DNA of 64,000 bases, taken from assembly GCF_037055275.1 (NCBI RefSeq), contig NZ_CP146343.1:4772001-4836000 (forward strand), in the 5' to 3' direction. Made by a program: the position numbers and the translations under genes. The notes under the pieces are model-generated. The model was given only the letters and a program-made list of their open reading frames with translations. It searched no databases and was not told where the DNA came from. Shown in pieces: positions 7,313 to 21,562 of this stretch. How positions within the stretch are numbered: position 1 is the first letter of the stretch; each line of letters starts with the position of its first letter. This stretch comes from Pseudomonas sp. ML2-2023-3. GTDB taxonomy: Bacteria > Pseudomonadota > Gammaproteobacteria > Pseudomonadales > Pseudomonadaceae.

Positions 7313-7355
7313 AACGCAAAACGCCCGAGGTCTGTGACCTTGGGCGTTTTGCGTT
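7313..7355 (+). terminator. Terminator of the arsR-MFS-xenB operon
   Basis: A 14-bp perfect stem (AACGCAAAACGCCC with its complement) encloses a 15-base loop about 45 bases after the xenB stop. The A- and T-rich arms could serve both strands, so it may also insulate the operon from rsmZ. Confidence 0.85.
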
Positions 7356-7425
7356 GCACGATTCGGTAAAGCGTTTTTCGCGAGTCTTGAGGCTCTAAAG
7401 CAGCACACCCGGTTATTATTCAGGC

Positions 7426-7557
7426 AAAAAAAAGGGGCGGTTTGACCCGCCCACATTTTTTCCCTAGTCCCTTTTTTCCTTCTCATCATCCTGATGAATC
7501 GCATCCCGCGATGTCCGTCTGCGTTCTTCCTTGAGCGCCGTGTCGATCCGTCGACAC
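7426..7557 (-). ncRNA. rsmZ: RsmZ small regulatory RNA
   Basis: RsmZ sequesters RsmA/RsmE (CsrA-family) proteins and so relieves translational repression of secondary-metabolism and exoproduct genes under GacS/GacA. Read on the minus strand, the 132-base segment has eight GGA motifs. Three sit in perfect hairpin loops: TGTCGA-CGGA-TCGACA at the 5' end (7541-7556), TCGC-GGGAT-GCGA and TCATC-AGGAT-GATGA. It ends in a GGGCGG/CCGCCC hairpin followed by eight T. It is next to rpoS, where rsmZ sits in Pseudomonas. The ends are inferred from the first hairpin and the T tract. Confidence 0.93.
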
Positions 7558-7564
7558 AATTCAA

Positions 7565-7592
7565 ATACTAGAGTTTTATAGGATTGCTGCAA
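7565..7592 (-). promoter_or_regulatory. rsmZ core promoter
   Basis: On the minus strand TTGCAG (7587-7592) and TAGTAT (7565-7570) are separated by 16 bases, placing the start about seven bases downstream at 7557, the first base of the RsmZ hairpin. Confidence 0.55.
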
Positions 7593-7730
7593 GCGCATCA
7601 GTTATAGATTTTTATTACGCAGCCTCTTTGGATTTGTATTAAAAAACCTTATTTTTCATTGAGTTATGAAAACAATGAAGTAAGAAAAAGGTGCTTGCCT
7701 GACCTATTTAAGCCCTTGGCTTACGTGAAA

Positions 7731-7748
7731 GGTAAGTAAAGGCTTACA
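7731..7748 (-). promoter_or_regulatory. GacA upstream activating sequence of rsmZ
   Basis: On the minus strand the site reads TGTAAG-N6-CTTACC, one base off the TGTAAGN6CTTACA consensus for GacA. It lies about 175-190 bases before the RsmZ start. The intervening DNA (about 7600-7690) is markedly AT-rich, as expected for the bent linker described at rsmZ promoters. Confidence 0.8.
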
Positions 7749-7854
7749 GCACTACGCAGATAATAATCAATCTTGTCCGTGACATCCCATTTCCAAACAA
7801 ACCGATAAGGCACAAGACAAAACGGCAATCGAAACATTTTCCATCACACACAAA
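7749..7854. other. Remainder of the rpoS/rsmZ gap
   Basis: The gap from xenB to rpoS (7270-7896) holds the xenB terminator, rsmZ with its promoter and activator site, and the rpoS terminator. In these last 106 bases I see no gene. fdxA, usually the next gene beyond rsmZ in Pseudomonas, is not in the window. Confidence 0.6.
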
Positions 7855-7877
7855 AAACCCCGAAAAGCTCGGGGTTT
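7855..7877 (-). terminator. rpoS terminator
   Basis: AAACCCCGA and TCGGGGTTT form a 9-bp stem with a 5-base loop, 19 bases after the rpoS stop, followed by a T run on the minus strand. Confidence 0.85.
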
Positions 7878-7896
7878 CAAGTCAGCCTGTTGTGAG

Positions 7897-8901
7897 TTAC
7901 TGGAACAGCGACTCACTCGACAGACCGTTGCGTTCAAGGATTTCCCGCAGGCGCTTGAGACCCTCGACCTGGATCTGGCGCACGCGTTCACGTGTCAGAC
8001 CGATTTCCAAACCTACATCTTCAAGGGTGCTGCTTTCATGACCACGCAGCCCGAAACGGCGAATCACCACCTCACGCTGCTTGTCTGTGAGTTCAGACAA
8101 CCACTGATCGATACTTTGCGACAAATCATCGTCCTGGAGCAGCTCGCAAGGATCTGTAGGACGATCATCGGTAAGGGTATCAAGCAGCGTTTTGTCTGAG
8201 TCAGGGCCTAGAGAAACGTCTACCGAGGACACCCGCTCGTTGAGCCCAAGCATGCGCTTGACCTCTGCGACAGGTTTTTCGAGCAGATTGGCGATTTCTT
8301 CAGGGGAAGGTTCATGATCGAGCTTTTGCGTGAGTTCACGCGCAGCCCGTAGATAGACATTGAGTTCTTTAACGACATGGATCGGCAAACGGATGGTGCG
8401 GGTCTGGTTCATGATCGCCCGTTCAATCGTTTGGCGGATCCACCAGGTGGCGTAAGTCGAGAAGCGAAACCCTCGTTCCGGGTCGAATTTCTCGACGGCC
8501 CGAATCAGTCCCAGGTTGCCCTCTTCAATCAGGTCAAGCAACGACAACCCACGATTGACGTAGCGACGTGCGATTTTCACCACCAGCCGCAAGTTGCTTT
8601 CAATCATGCGTTTTCGCCCGGCGGGATCGCCACTTTGCGACAAACGAGCAAAGTGGACTTCTTCTGCAGGGGAGAGCAACGGAGAGAAGCCTATTTCATT
8701 GAGGTACAGCTGGGTCGCATCGAGCGCCCGCGTGTAGTCAATGTACTTATGCTGTTTTGTAGCGGGTGCTTTTTTGGACTTGGTTCGAGCTGTAGGGGTT
8801 GAATCGTCTTCTTCTGACATCAAGTCGCTGTCGATGTTGGAGTCCATAAGGAGCACCTCATCGTCGATGTCAAACCCCGGCGCTTCTTTGTTGAGAGCCA
8901 T
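7897..8901 (-). CDS. rpoS: RNA polymerase sigma factor RpoS
   Basis: RpoS is the stationary-phase and general-stress sigma factor. The 334-residue protein has an acidic N-terminus, region 1.2 ([16 protein letters not shown]), region 2 with [21 protein letters not shown] and the -10 recognition helix [17 protein letters not shown], region 3 ([17 protein letters not shown]) and region 4 with a helix-turn-helix ending [19 protein letters not shown]. It follows nlpD at 106 bases, and by analogy its main promoter lies inside nlpD. rsmZ follows it and acts in the same regulatory sphere. Confidence 0.98.
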   Translation of the reverse strand: MALNKEAPGFDIDDEVLLMDSNIDSDLMSEEDDSTPTARTKSKKAPATKQHKYIDYTRALDATQLYLNEIGFSPLLSPAEEVHFARLSQSGDPAGRKRMIESNLRLVVKIARRYVNRGLSLLDLIEEGNLGLIRAVEKFDPERGFRFSTYATWWIRQTIERAIMNQTRTIRLPIHVVKELNVYLRAARELTQKLDHEPSPEEIANLLEKPVAEVKRMLGLNERVSSVDVSLGPDSDKTLLDTLTDDRPTDPCELLQDDDLSQSIDQWLSELTDKQREVVIRRFGLRGHESSTLEDVGLEIGLTRERVRQIQVEGLKRLREILERNGLSSESLFQ

Positions 8902-9007
8902 TGCTATAGTCCTTTGATGAGTTCGACCTCAAGCTCAAGCATCGCCCAAGTCCTTGGCAACGCTGGAGCCTGTTCCTTATCCACATCAGGAACAGGCTGG
9001 TAAGCGA

Positions 9008-9835
9008 TCAACGGCGAGGAAGGAATTGCAATGGATCTACAGGTTTACCTTGACGGCGAATTTCAAAGTGAAGCTTCACCCGGTCTGTACCAGTTGACCC
9101 CATTTCGGCAATTGTCTGTCCGACCTTGACCTGCTGCCCCTCCCGAACCAACAGCCTACGGTTATGACCGTAAGCACTGACGTAGGTATCGCTGTGTTTG
9201 ATGATGATCAGTTCGCCGTAGCCCCTCAATCCACTGCCAGCGTATACAACCGACCCATCAGACGCAGCTAAAACAGGCTGTCCCAAATCACCGGCGATAT
9301 CAATACCTTTATTCAAACTACCGTTTGAAGAAAATTTGCCGATCAAAATACCGTTCGAAGGCCATCCCCAACCCTTGGGTGCGGGGCCTGCTGGCAGCGG
9401 CGCGGCGGCTGCAGGCGCAGCTGCGACAGTGCCGGTACGCTTGATAACCGTGGTCTTGCTGCCCGCAGAAGACGAAACCACGGTGCTGGTCGTGCCACCT
9501 GCTGGCTGGCTCCCAGAGCGTCCGTCAAAACGAATCACCTGGCCTGGGACAATGGTGAACGGGGCGCCAATATTGTTACGGGCGGCCAGAGCCTTCCAGT
9601 CCCAGCCGTAGCGAAAAGCAATCGAAAACAAGGTATCGCCACGACGTACGGCGTATTGCCCTGTGGTCACTGCCGGACGCTGGGCTACCCCGTTACGGTC
9701 AACGACATTTACGCCACTTTTGGGGCTGCTGGAGCACGCGGCCAACAATGCCAGTGTGGCACTCAGGAACAGACCGACCACCAGCCTCTGAAGGCTTTTG
9801 CTGCTCATACGCTGCGCAATGACTGTGAGACTCAC
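9008..9835 (-). CDS. nlpD: NlpD-type lipoprotein, LysM and degenerate M23 domains
   Basis: NlpD is an outer-membrane lipoprotein that activates peptidoglycan amidases at division. The N-terminus has a signal peptide with lipobox LLAAC. A LysM domain follows (about residues 59-103, from GQYAVRRGDTLFSIAFRYG), then an Ala/Pro/Thr linker and a C-terminal M23 domain. The usual HxGxD metal motif reads NKGID and the HxH motif reads LHFE, so zinc ligands are lost and the domain is an activator rather than a hydrolase. I chose the GTG at 9835, preceded by GGGAG, giving 275 residues. An ATG at 9808 is the alternative. Confidence 0.9.
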   Translation of the reverse strand: MSLTVIAQRMSSKSLQRLVVGLFLSATLALLAACSSSPKSGVNVVDRNGVAQRPAVTTGQYAVRRGDTLFSIAFRYGWDWKALAARNNIGAPFTIVPGQVIRFDGRSGSQPAGGTTSTVVSSSAGSKTTVIKRTGTVAAAPAAAAPLPAGPAPKGWGWPSNGILIGKFSSNGSLNKGIDIAGDLGQPVLAASDGSVVYAGSGLRGYGELIIIKHSDTYVSAYGHNRRLLVREGQQVKVGQTIAEMGSTGTDRVKLHFEIRRQGKPVDPLQFLPRR

Positions 9836-10044
9836 CCGCCGCTCCCTTTGAAGATGGCTAAATAGTAAAACGCCAGTACTGGCCATGGTTTAGCGCAAGT
9901 ATAACTGGCTACAGGGCTTTTACAGACTGCAAAGCCGAATCATAAACACACTGTATAAAATATAAACAAACACTGGGCAGGGCCCGGGTGACGGGCTTTA
10001 TGACCCGCAGCTCACCCTATAATTCACCCGACGCCAATAAAGAC

Positions 10045-10722
10045 TCAGGCCAGCGGCCCGTTAAGCAGTGGCACAAAGCGCACATTACCGATTACCCGTC
10101 GGGCAAAGCCGTGCTCTTCGCGTACGATCAACATCAACTGCTGGACCTCTCCCGCACCGACCGGGATCACCATGCGTCCACCGGGGGCCAGTTGGTCGAG
10201 CAATGCCTGAGGCACATCGGTCGCGACGGCCGTCACGATGATGCCGTTGTAAGGCGCCAGCGCAGGCCAGCCTTCCCAGCCATCGCCCCAACGGAACACC
10301 AGGTTGCGCAGATTGAGTTCAAGCAATCGTTCCTTGGCCCGATCCTGCAGCACCTTGATGCGCTCGACCGAGAATATCCGTTCAACCAGCTGCGAGAGCA
10401 CGGCGGTTTGATAACCCGATCCGGTGCCGATCTCCATCACCTTGTCCAACGGCCCGTCCTCAAGCAGCAGCTCGCTCATGCGCGCCACCATGTAAGGCTG
10501 GGAGATGGTCTGGTTATTGCCGATGGGCAGCGCCGTGTCTTCGTATGCCCGGTGGGCCAGGGCTTCATCCACAAACAAATGACGTGGCGTGCGGCGAATG
10601 ACCTCAAGCACGTCCTGGTTAACGATGCCCTCTTCACGCAGGCGCTGGATCAGCCGCTCTCGTGTGCGCTCAGAGGTCATGCCAATGCCACGGTGCATCA
10701 TGCCATCCTGCTCGCGCGCCAT
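10045..10722 (-). CDS. pcm: Protein-L-isoaspartate O-methyltransferase
   Basis: Pcm uses S-adenosylmethionine (SAM) to methylate abnormal L-isoaspartyl residues and start their repair. The 225-residue form includes the family block [18 protein letters not shown]-binding [17 protein letters not shown] and the late motif GGRMVIPVG. Many Pseudomonas entries start at the later methionine (10680, [10 protein letters not shown]). The ATG at 10722 has an SD (CTGGAGGG, inside surE) and overlaps the surE stop by one base, so I prefer it. The order surE-pcm-nlpD-rpoS is the classic stationary-phase survival cluster. Confidence 0.93.
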   Translation of the reverse strand: MAREQDGMMHRGIGMTSERTRERLIQRLREEGIVNQDVLEVIRRTPRHLFVDEALAHRAYEDTALPIGNNQTISQPYMVARMSELLLEDGPLDKVMEIGTGSGYQTAVLSQLVERIFSVERIKVLQDRAKERLLELNLRNLVFRWGDGWEGWPALAPYNGIIVTAVATDVPQALLDQLAPGGRMVIPVGAGEVQQLMLIVREEHGFARRVIGNVRFVPLLNGPLA

Positions 10723-11471
10723 CAGCCCATGCCCTCCAGCCAGTCATTCAGGCTTTTGAAACCATCCCCAAAGGTGCGATCCAGTTGCAGCGGCGTGATC
10801 GACACATACCCCTGCATCACGGCATGAAAGTCGGTGCCCGGACCGCCATCTTCGGCGTCACCTGCCGCGGCAATCCAGTAGCCGGCCTTGCCTCGCGGAT
10901 CAACTACCCGCACCGGCGCCGCAGCGCGTGCCCGATGCCCGAGGCGGGTCAGTTGAATGCCGCGAATTTTCTCGAGCGGCAAGTTGGGAATATTCACATT
11001 GAGGACCGTACGCGGCGGCAAGTCCAGCGATGCGTGGGCTTCAAGCAGCTTGCGGGCAAAAAATGCCGCAGTCGCCAAGTTGTCCACCTGGCGCGACACC
11101 AACGAAAAGGCAAAGGATGGACGATCCAGAAAACGCCCCTCAAGTGCCGCCGCTACAGTGCCGGAATACAACACGTCGTCACCCAGATTGGCACCCAGGT
11201 TGATCCCTGACACCACCATGTCCGGTTGCGGCTCCAGCAAGCCGTGAAGGCCCAGGTGCACGCAGTCGGTGGGTGTGCCATTAATGCTGATAAAGCCATT
11301 GGCCAAGGTGTGTGGATGCAGGGGACGATCCAGGGTAAGCGAACTGCTCGCCCCGCTTTTGTCTTGATCCGGGGCAACCACCACGCACTCGGCGTAGTCG
11401 GCCAGCGCACCGTAGAGCGCAGCCAACCCCGGAGCGGTGACCCCATCATCGTTTGAAATCAGAATACGCAT
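10722..11471 (-). CDS. surE: 5'/3'-nucleotidase SurE
   Basis: SurE is a metal-dependent nucleotidase active on nucleoside monophosphates and short polyphosphates, linked to stationary-phase survival. The 249-residue protein starts [15 protein letters not shown], carrying the two adjacent metal-binding aspartates, and has [24 protein letters not shown] in the catalytic core. It overlaps truD by 13 bases upstream and pcm by one base downstream. Confidence 0.97.
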   Translation of the reverse strand: MRILISNDDGVTAPGLAALYGALADYAECVVVAPDQDKSGASSSLTLDRPLHPHTLANGFISINGTPTDCVHLGLHGLLEPQPDMVVSGINLGANLGDDVLYSGTVAAALEGRFLDRPSFAFSLVSRQVDNLATAAFFARKLLEAHASLDLPPRTVLNVNIPNLPLEKIRGIQLTRLGHRARAAAPVRVVDPRGKAGYWIAAAGDAEDGGPGTDFHAVMQGYVSITPLQLDRTFGDGFKSLNDWLEGMG

Positions 11472-12517
11472 AGGCTATCCGCTTGATCCAAAGGCACCAG
11501 ATCAACAAGCTCGCGCACCAGAACAGTGGCGAAGCATCCGGCCGGCAGAACAAATTCCAGTTGCAGAATGTCAGGCTGCGGATAATGCCACGTCAATCGT
11601 CCAATGGGCAGTCGCAGGATACGTCGCTCATGGCTCATGCCTGCGCGAACCAGCCAGTCACGCAATTGGGCTTCACGCTCTGCAATCGACTGTTCCAGCG
11701 CATGGGTCACGCCGGTGGTCGGTGACTCACCCTCGCCCCACTGGGGACCGGTGGGGTGCAGATCGAGAATAGCCAGCCGCGGATCGCTGCATTCAGCCTC
11801 GCCTGCCGGGAAAAAACTGCGACTGTCGGTAAAGGCCAGCAAATCGCCGACCTGTGCCCGCTGCCAGCTACCATCCGCCACCCGTGCGGCCAGCACCTGA
11901 TTGAACAGATAGCTGCGGGCAGTGGATAACAGACGCGAGCGAACGTTGCGCTGCTCAGGCAAGGCCTTGCGCGCAGCATAGTCACGCGCCTCGCCCACAT
12001 TGCCACCCTGCCAGCCGAAACGCTGGGTGCCGAAATAGTTCGGCACACCCTGTTTGGCGATCAATTCAAGGCGTTGCTGCAGCGCGTCCTTGTCCCCGGC
12101 CAGTTGCGTCAGGCGCAGTGTGAATCCGTTGGCCGCATGGGCACCACGCTGCAATTTACGTTTGTGGCGTGAGGTCTTGAGAATTTTCAGGGTTTCGTTT
12201 TCAGCGCCCGACAAGTCAGGGTCTGCCTTGCCCGGCAGCTGCACGCTGAACCATTGGCGAGTTAACGCCTGGCGGTCCTTGAGGCCCGCGTAACTGACCG
12301 TGCGCAAAGGCACGCCCGCCGCCTTGGCAATGCGACGCGCTGCTTCTTCGGTATTCAGGCCACGCTTTTCAACCCACAACCACAGGTGCTCGCCGTCCCC
12401 GGACAGCGGTATATCAAGCACCTCGTCGACTTGAAAATCTTCAGCCGTCGCTTTGAGCACGGCAGTGCCCAATGCCTCGCCGTAGGCCCGAGGGCCGAGC
12501 AGATCCGACTCGTTCAT
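11459..12517 (-). CDS. truD: tRNA pseudouridine(13) synthase TruD
   Basis: TruD converts uridine 13 of tRNA-Glu to pseudouridine. The 352-residue protein has the TruD catalytic strand [17 protein letters not shown] with the active aspartate at about residue 82, and the NYFGTQRFG motif near the middle, after which the family's insertion domain follows. Length is standard. It overlaps ispF by four bases (ATGA) and surE by 13. Confidence 0.97.
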   Translation of the reverse strand: MNESDLLGPRAYGEALGTAVLKATAEDFQVDEVLDIPLSGDGEHLWLWVEKRGLNTEEAARRIAKAAGVPLRTVSYAGLKDRQALTRQWFSVQLPGKADPDLSGAENETLKILKTSRHKRKLQRGAHAANGFTLRLTQLAGDKDALQQRLELIAKQGVPNYFGTQRFGWQGGNVGEARDYAARKALPEQRNVRSRLLSTARSYLFNQVLAARVADGSWQRAQVGDLLAFTDSRSFFPAGEAECSDPRLAILDLHPTGPQWGEGESPTTGVTHALEQSIAEREAQLRDWLVRAGMSHERRILRLPIGRLTWHYPQPDILQLEFVLPAGCFATVLVRELVDLVPLDQADSLCVF

Positions 12518-12987
12518 GAGCGAACCAACAACGCAATGGAATGCACCGCAATACCTTCTTCACGACCCACGAAGCCAAGCTTTTCGGTGGTCGTGGCCTT
12601 TACGTTTACCTGGTCCAAGTCAACCTCTAGATCCGCGGCAATCAGCGCACGCATCGTTTCAATATGCGGCGCCATTTTTGGCGCCTGGGCAATGATGGTG
12701 TTGTCGACATTGCCGACTTTCCAGCCCTTGGCATGGATCAGACCCACGACATGACGCAGCAGGACACGACTGTCAGCGCCCTTGAAGGTCGGATCGGTGT
12801 CCGGGAAATGTTTGCCTATATCGCCAAGCGCCGCAGCCCCCAGCAAGGCATCGCTGAGGGCATGCAAAAGCACATCGCCATCAGAATGGGCCAGCAGCCC
12901 GAATTTGTGGGAGATCCGCACGCCGCCCAACGTAATGAAATCGCCTTCAGCGAAACAGTGCACATCATAGCCGTGGCCAATACGCAT
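12514..12987 (-). CDS. ispF: 2-C-methyl-D-erythritol 2,4-cyclodiphosphate synthase
   Basis: IspF cyclises CDP-methylerythritol 2-phosphate in the MEP isoprenoid pathway; dxr and ispD of the same pathway are also in this window. The 157-residue protein begins [10 protein letters not shown] with zinc ligands Asp8 and His10, has His42 in [13 protein letters not shown], and [13 protein letters not shown] near the C-terminus. The start is secure by homology, but the ATG follows a run of seven T that ends a hairpin, leaving no SD (see findings). Confidence 0.97.
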   Translation of the reverse strand: MRIGHGYDVHCFAEGDFITLGGVRISHKFGLLAHSDGDVLLHALSDALLGAAALGDIGKHFPDTDPTFKGADSRVLLRHVVGLIHAKGWKVGNVDNTIIAQAPKMAPHIETMRALIAADLEVDLDQVNVKATTTEKLGFVGREEGIAVHSIALLVRS

Positions 12988-13016
12988 AAAAAAACGCCCC
13001 GATTAAGTCAGGGCGT
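12988..13016 (-). terminator. Terminator of fghA, abutting the ispF start codon
   Basis: On the minus strand ACGCCC and GGGCGT form a 6-bp stem, continued by two inner pairs after one mismatch, then TTTTTTT and directly the ATG of ispF. It lies 34 bases after the fghA stop. Confidence 0.75.
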
Positions 13017-13049
13017 GATTCTACCTACTTTGACCAACATTGGGCGCTA

Positions 13050-13892
13050 TTAGCTCAGTGCATTGGCGTGATGACGCAAGTGGTCATCGATGAAACTTGC
13101 GATGAAGAAATAGCTATGGTCGTAGCCTGGCTGCAGTCGCAGGGTCAGCGGGTAGTCGGCCAGTTTGGCGGCCTGCTGCAGCACCTCAGGCTTGAGCTGG
13201 ACAGCCAGGAAGTCATCCCGATCACCCTGATCAACCAGCAGCGGCAGTTTTTCGCGCGCTTCGCCAATCAACACGCTGGCATCCCACTCACGCCAGCGAG
13301 CACGTTCCTCGCCCAAATAGTTGGAGAACGCCTTTTGCCCCCATGGGCAGTCCATCGGGTTACTGATCGGCGCGAAGGCTGACACCGACTGATAGCGTCC
13401 TGGATTGCGCAATGCACAAACCAATGCCCCGTGCCCGCCCATCGAGTGCCCGCTGATACCGCGCTTTTGCGAAGCGGGAAAATGCGCTTCGACCAAAGCC
13501 GGCAACTCCTGCACTACATAATCGTGCATCCGATAATGCTGCGCCCAAGGCTCTTGCGTAGCGTTAAGGTAAAAACCTGCACCCAATCCAAAGTCCCAGG
13601 CGCCCTGCGGGTCATCCGGTACACCTTCGCCACGGGGGCTGGTGTCCGGCGCCACGATGATCAGCCCCAACTCGGCAGCCATCTTCATTGCACCTGCCTT
13701 GTGCATGAAATTCTCGTCGGTACAGGTCAAGCCAGACAGCCAGTAAAGCACCGGCAACTTTGCCCCCTGCTCCGCCTGCGGCGGCAAGTACACGGCGAAT
13801 ACCATGTCGCAGCCCAGCACTTCAGAACGATGCTTGTAACGCTTGTGCCAACCGCCAAAGCTTTTTTGGCAGGAGATATTTTCCAGTGTCAT
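13050..13892 (-). CDS. fghA: S-formylglutathione hydrolase
   Basis: This esterase hydrolyses S-formylglutathione to formate and glutathione, the second step of glutathione-dependent formaldehyde detoxification. The 280-residue alpha/beta hydrolase has the nucleophile elbow [10 protein letters not shown], the family N-terminal stretch [13 protein letters not shown] and the C-terminal histidine in GYDHSYFF. I chose the ATG at 13892 (SD GGAG) over an in-frame codon at 13958 that lies in a REP element. It follows frmA, separated by a REP doublet. Confidence 0.95.
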   Translation of the reverse strand: MTLENISCQKSFGGWHKRYKHRSEVLGCDMVFAVYLPPQAEQGAKLPVLYWLSGLTCTDENFMHKAGAMKMAAELGLIIVAPDTSPRGEGVPDDPQGAWDFGLGAGFYLNATQEPWAQHYRMHDYVVQELPALVEAHFPASQKRGISGHSMGGHGALVCALRNPGRYQSVSAFAPISNPMDCPWGQKAFSNYLGEERARWREWDASVLIGEAREKLPLLVDQGDRDDFLAVQLKPEVLQQAAKLADYPLTLRLQPGYDHSYFFIASFIDDHLRHHANALS

Positions 13893-13926
13893 GGGCAACT
13901 CCAGTCCGCAAGCAAAACACCCCACC

Positions 13927-14013
13927 TGTGGGAGCGGGCTGGCTCGCGATGCAGACAACTCGGTCTTTCAGTCAAACCGGGTAGCTGCAATCGCGAGCAA
14001 GCCCGCTCCCACA
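13927..14013. repeat. REP doublet, GGGAGCGGGCT family
   Basis: TGTGGGAGCGGGCT..GCTCGCGAT is followed about 40 bases later by its inverted copy ATCGCGAGC..AGCCCGCTCCCACA. The same doublet occurs at 16184-16269, 22962-23049 and 47774-47860. It sits between frmA and fghA. Confidence 0.9.
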
Positions 14014-14047
14014 CGTGTTTAGCGGTGTTTAGACTTACCGCTGTTAA

Positions 14048-15202
<1,155 letters not shown>

Positions 15203-15268
15203 TCAGCGCTGAGTGATTAATAATCCAGACAAAAGCAAAACATTATTGCCATGCAGGGATAATCAGCC

Positions 15269-16165
15269 GTGAATGAAAACCGCTGGGAAGGTATCGATGA
15301 GTTTGTCGCCGTGGCCGAGTGCGGCCAATTTACGGCGGCGGCCGAGCGCCTTGGCGTCTCCTCATCCCATATCAGTCGCCAGGTCGCGCGCCTCGAAGAG
15401 CGCCTGCAGACCCGTCTGTTTTATCGCAGTACCCGCAAGGTAACGCTGACAGAGGCAGGGCAAACTTTTTTGCAGCATTGCCAGCGCCTGCAGGACGGAC
15501 GTGAAGAAGCACTGCGAGCGGTAGGAGATCTGGCCAGCGAGCCCAAGGGCATGTTGCGCATGACCTGCGCGGTGGCCTATGGCGAACGATTTATCGTGCC
15601 ATTGGTGACGCGCTTCATGGGGCTGTATCCGCAGTTGCGGGTCGACATAGAACTCAGCAATCGACCACTGGACCTGGTACATGAAAGCCTGGACCTGGCG
15701 ATTCGACTGGGACGCTTGCAGGACTCAAGGCTGGTGGCCACGCGGCTCGCACCTAGGCGCATGTATGTCTGCGCGTCACCTTCCTACCTGGAACATTATG
15801 GCCGCCCCCACAGCCTGTCAGAGCTGAGCCGACATAACTGTCTGATTGGTAGCTCGGATCTATGGCAACTGCAGCAGGACGGGCGTGAGTTTTCGCAACG
15901 GGTGCAGGGGAATTGGCGCTGCAATAGTGGGCAAGCGGTATTGGATGCGGCACTTCAAGGTGTAGGGCTTTGTCAGCTGCCGGACTATTACGTACTGGAG
16001 CACTTGAAGACAGGGGCCCTGGTGTCTTTGCTCGACACGCACCAGCCGCCAAACACTGCTGTCTGGGCGCTTTATCCGCAACAGCGGCACTTGTCGCCCA
16101 AGGTTAGAAAGCTGGTGGATTACCTGAAGGAAGGTTTGGCCAAGCGGGAGGAGTATCAGGGGTAA
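15269..16165 (+). CDS. LysR-family transcriptional regulator
   Basis: The 298-residue regulator has an N-terminal winged HTH (residues about 7-65; FTAAAERLGVSSSHISRQVARLEERL is the core), a linker helix and a periplasmic-binding-protein-like effector domain. The GTG at 15269 is the only usable start: an in-frame ATG 18 bases upstream is followed by a stop. An AGGGA lies about 11 bases upstream. It is divergent from frmA across 108 bases containing AATAAT/ATTATT arms, a common layout for regulation of the neighbour. Formaldehyde control is only an inference. Confidence 0.9.
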   Translation: MNENRWEGIDEFVAVAECGQFTAAAERLGVSSSHISRQVARLEERLQTRLFYRSTRKVTLTEAGQTFLQHCQRLQDGREEALRAVGDLASEPKGMLRMTCAVAYGERFIVPLVTRFMGLYPQLRVDIELSNRPLDLVHESLDLAIRLGRLQDSRLVATRLAPRRMYVCASPSYLEHYGRPHSLSELSRHNCLIGSSDLWQLQQDGREFSQRVQGNWRCNSGQAVLDAALQGVGLCQLPDYYVLEHLKTGALVSLLDTHQPPNTAVWALYPQQRHLSPKVRKLVDYLKEGLAKREEYQG

Positions 16166-16183
16166 GCCGCTGCTGCTTTTACC

Positions 16184-16269
16184 TGTAGGAGCGGGCTTGC
16201 TCGCGATGCAGACGCCACGGTCTGCCGGGTAAACCAGGTGATGTCATCGCGAGCAAGCCCGCTCCCACA
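16184..16269. repeat. REP doublet, GGGAGCGGGCT family
   Basis: TGTAGGAGCGGGCTTGCTCG and its inverted partner ending GAGCAAGCCCGCTCCCACAA enclose about 42 bases. It fills the gap between the convergent LysR gene and ispD. Confidence 0.92.
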
Positions 16270-16288
16270 AGTCCCCGGGACGCGCTGA

Positions 16289-16993
16289 TCAGCGAGTGGC
16301 CCAACGCAAACGCAACCACTCAAGGTCTTCCGGGCGAGTGACCTTGATATTGTCCCCACGCCCTTCGATCAGTCGCGGGGCCAGGCCGGCCCATTCCATT
16401 GCCGAAGATTCGTCCGTGATGGTCGCATCGGCCACAAGGCTGTCCGCCAGAGCGCGATGCAATGGCCCCAGGCGAAACATCTGCGGTGTATAGGCTTGCC
16501 AGATCAAACTGCGATCAACGGTTTCAACCACACGACCTTTTTTGTCCACTCGCTTGAGTGTGTCCCGCGCAGGAACAGCCAGCAAACCACCCACCGGGTC
16601 GTCAGCCAACTCACCCAGCAGCTTGTCCAGGTCTTCACGGGACAGGTTTGGACGTGCCGCATCGTGGACCAATACCCAGTCGTCATCCGCCGCACCTTGC
16701 GCATGCAGGTACAGTAACGCGTTGAGTACGGAGTCCGCCCGTTCCCGCCCGCCGTCCACCCGCACAACACGCGGATCAGAAGCACACGGCAATGACGGCC
16801 AGAAGGGATCATCAAAAGCAACGCTGACCACCAGCCCCTTGAGGCCTGGATGATCGAGAAAACAGCTGATGCTGTGTTCGAGAATACTGCGCCCGCCCAA
16901 TTGCAAATATTGCTTGGGACGGTCCGCGGCCATACGGGCACCCACGCCCGCGGCAGGAATCACGGCCCAAAAGGCCGGTGATGAATGACTCAT
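16289..16993 (-). CDS. ispD: 2-C-methyl-D-erythritol 4-phosphate cytidylyltransferase
   Basis: IspD makes CDP-methylerythritol in the MEP isoprenoid pathway. The 234-residue protein has the nucleotide-binding loop PAAGVGARMAADRPKQY near the N-terminus and the DAARP motif in VHDAARPNLS. The order ftsB-ispD is widespread in gammaproteobacteria, but here ispF is separated from ispD by the frmA-fghA-LysR segment. It overlaps ftsB by four bases. Confidence 0.96.
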   Translation of the reverse strand: MSHSSPAFWAVIPAAGVGARMAADRPKQYLQLGGRSILEHSISCFLDHPGLKGLVVSVAFDDPFWPSLPCASDPRVVRVDGGRERADSVLNALLYLHAQGAADDDWVLVHDAARPNLSREDLDKLLGELADDPVGGLLAVPARDTLKRVDKKGRVVETVDRSLIWQAYTPQMFRLGPLHRALADSLVADATITDESSAMEWAGLAPRLIEGRGDNIKVTRPEDLEWLRLRWATR

Positions 16994-17268
16994 TGGGCCA
17001 ACTGATAGAGGGTTTCACCCTCCTTGATCATGCCCAACTCATGGCGAGCGCGTTCTTCAACGGTCTCCATGCCTTTTTTAAGCTCCAGCACTTCCGCATC
17101 CAGCACGCGGTTACGCTCCAGCAAAATTTCGTTTTCAGCACGCTGATCGGCGATTTGCTGAGTCAGGTCGGTAACCTGCGCCAAACTGCCATTCCCCACC
17201 CACAGGCGATACTGTAGGCCAGCCAGCAGCAAGAGCAGGACGAGAAACAACCAATAGGGACTGCGCAT
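16990..17268 (-). CDS. ftsB: Cell division protein FtsB
   Basis: FtsB is a small bitopic inner-membrane protein that forms the FtsQLB complex and activates septal peptidoglycan synthesis. The 92-residue protein has one transmembrane helix (about residues 4-22), then a leucine-zipper-like coiled coil (about 28-65; DLTQQIADQRAENEILLERN), then ERARHELGMIKEGETLY, the FtsB signature. It follows eno, the usual order. Confidence 0.95.
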   Translation of the reverse strand: MRSPYWLFLVLLLLLAGLQYRLWVGNGSLAQVTDLTQQIADQRAENEILLERNRVLDAEVLELKKGMETVEERARHELGMIKEGETLYQLAQ

Positions 17269-17330
17269 CGAATATCAGGTATCCAGTAAAAAGACAGCCA
17301 TGCCGACAAACGTAAACATCGAATAGTACA

Positions 17331-17351
17331 AAGCCTGGAAGAACCAGGCTT
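17331..17351 (-). terminator. Possible terminator after eno
   Basis: AAGCCTGG and CCAGGCTT form an 8-bp stem with a 5-base loop, about 85 bases after the eno stop and 60 before ftsB. No long T run follows, so it may be weak or act as an attenuator. Confidence 0.4.
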
Positions 17352-17436
17352 GTATACAGAAGCATCAGATTAGTGTCAAAAGACCCGCATTGACGAGCTT
17401 TTCAACACAATCTGCTGACTTTTTACGATTCAGTAC

Positions 17437-18861
<1,425 letters not shown>

Positions 18862-18879
18862 TTACCGGAGAAACGAGGT

Positions 18880-21383
<2,504 letters not shown>

Positions 21384-21562
21384 TTAAAGCGGTCAGAGCC
21401 GCCGGGGAAAGCGAAGGAAGGCCGAAGCCCCCAATCACCAGCATTAGTCACAGTGCACCTTTCGAAAAACTGCTGCGTTGAAACAGACCGACGTAAATCA
21501 TCGGTTCGATGCAAGCCACACATTTTTTTAAAATCGCCCAGCAAAGACTGCTTGGTAATCGG

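Noticed and set aside
7270-7425. fdxA expected beyond rsmZ
   Set aside because: No 4Fe-4S ferredoxin frame with CxxC-type cysteine spacing is present between rsmZ and xenB, so it was not called.
13927-14013. CRISPR-like palindromic repeats
   Set aside because: Only two arms per site with no regular spacers or cas genes; these are REP doublets.
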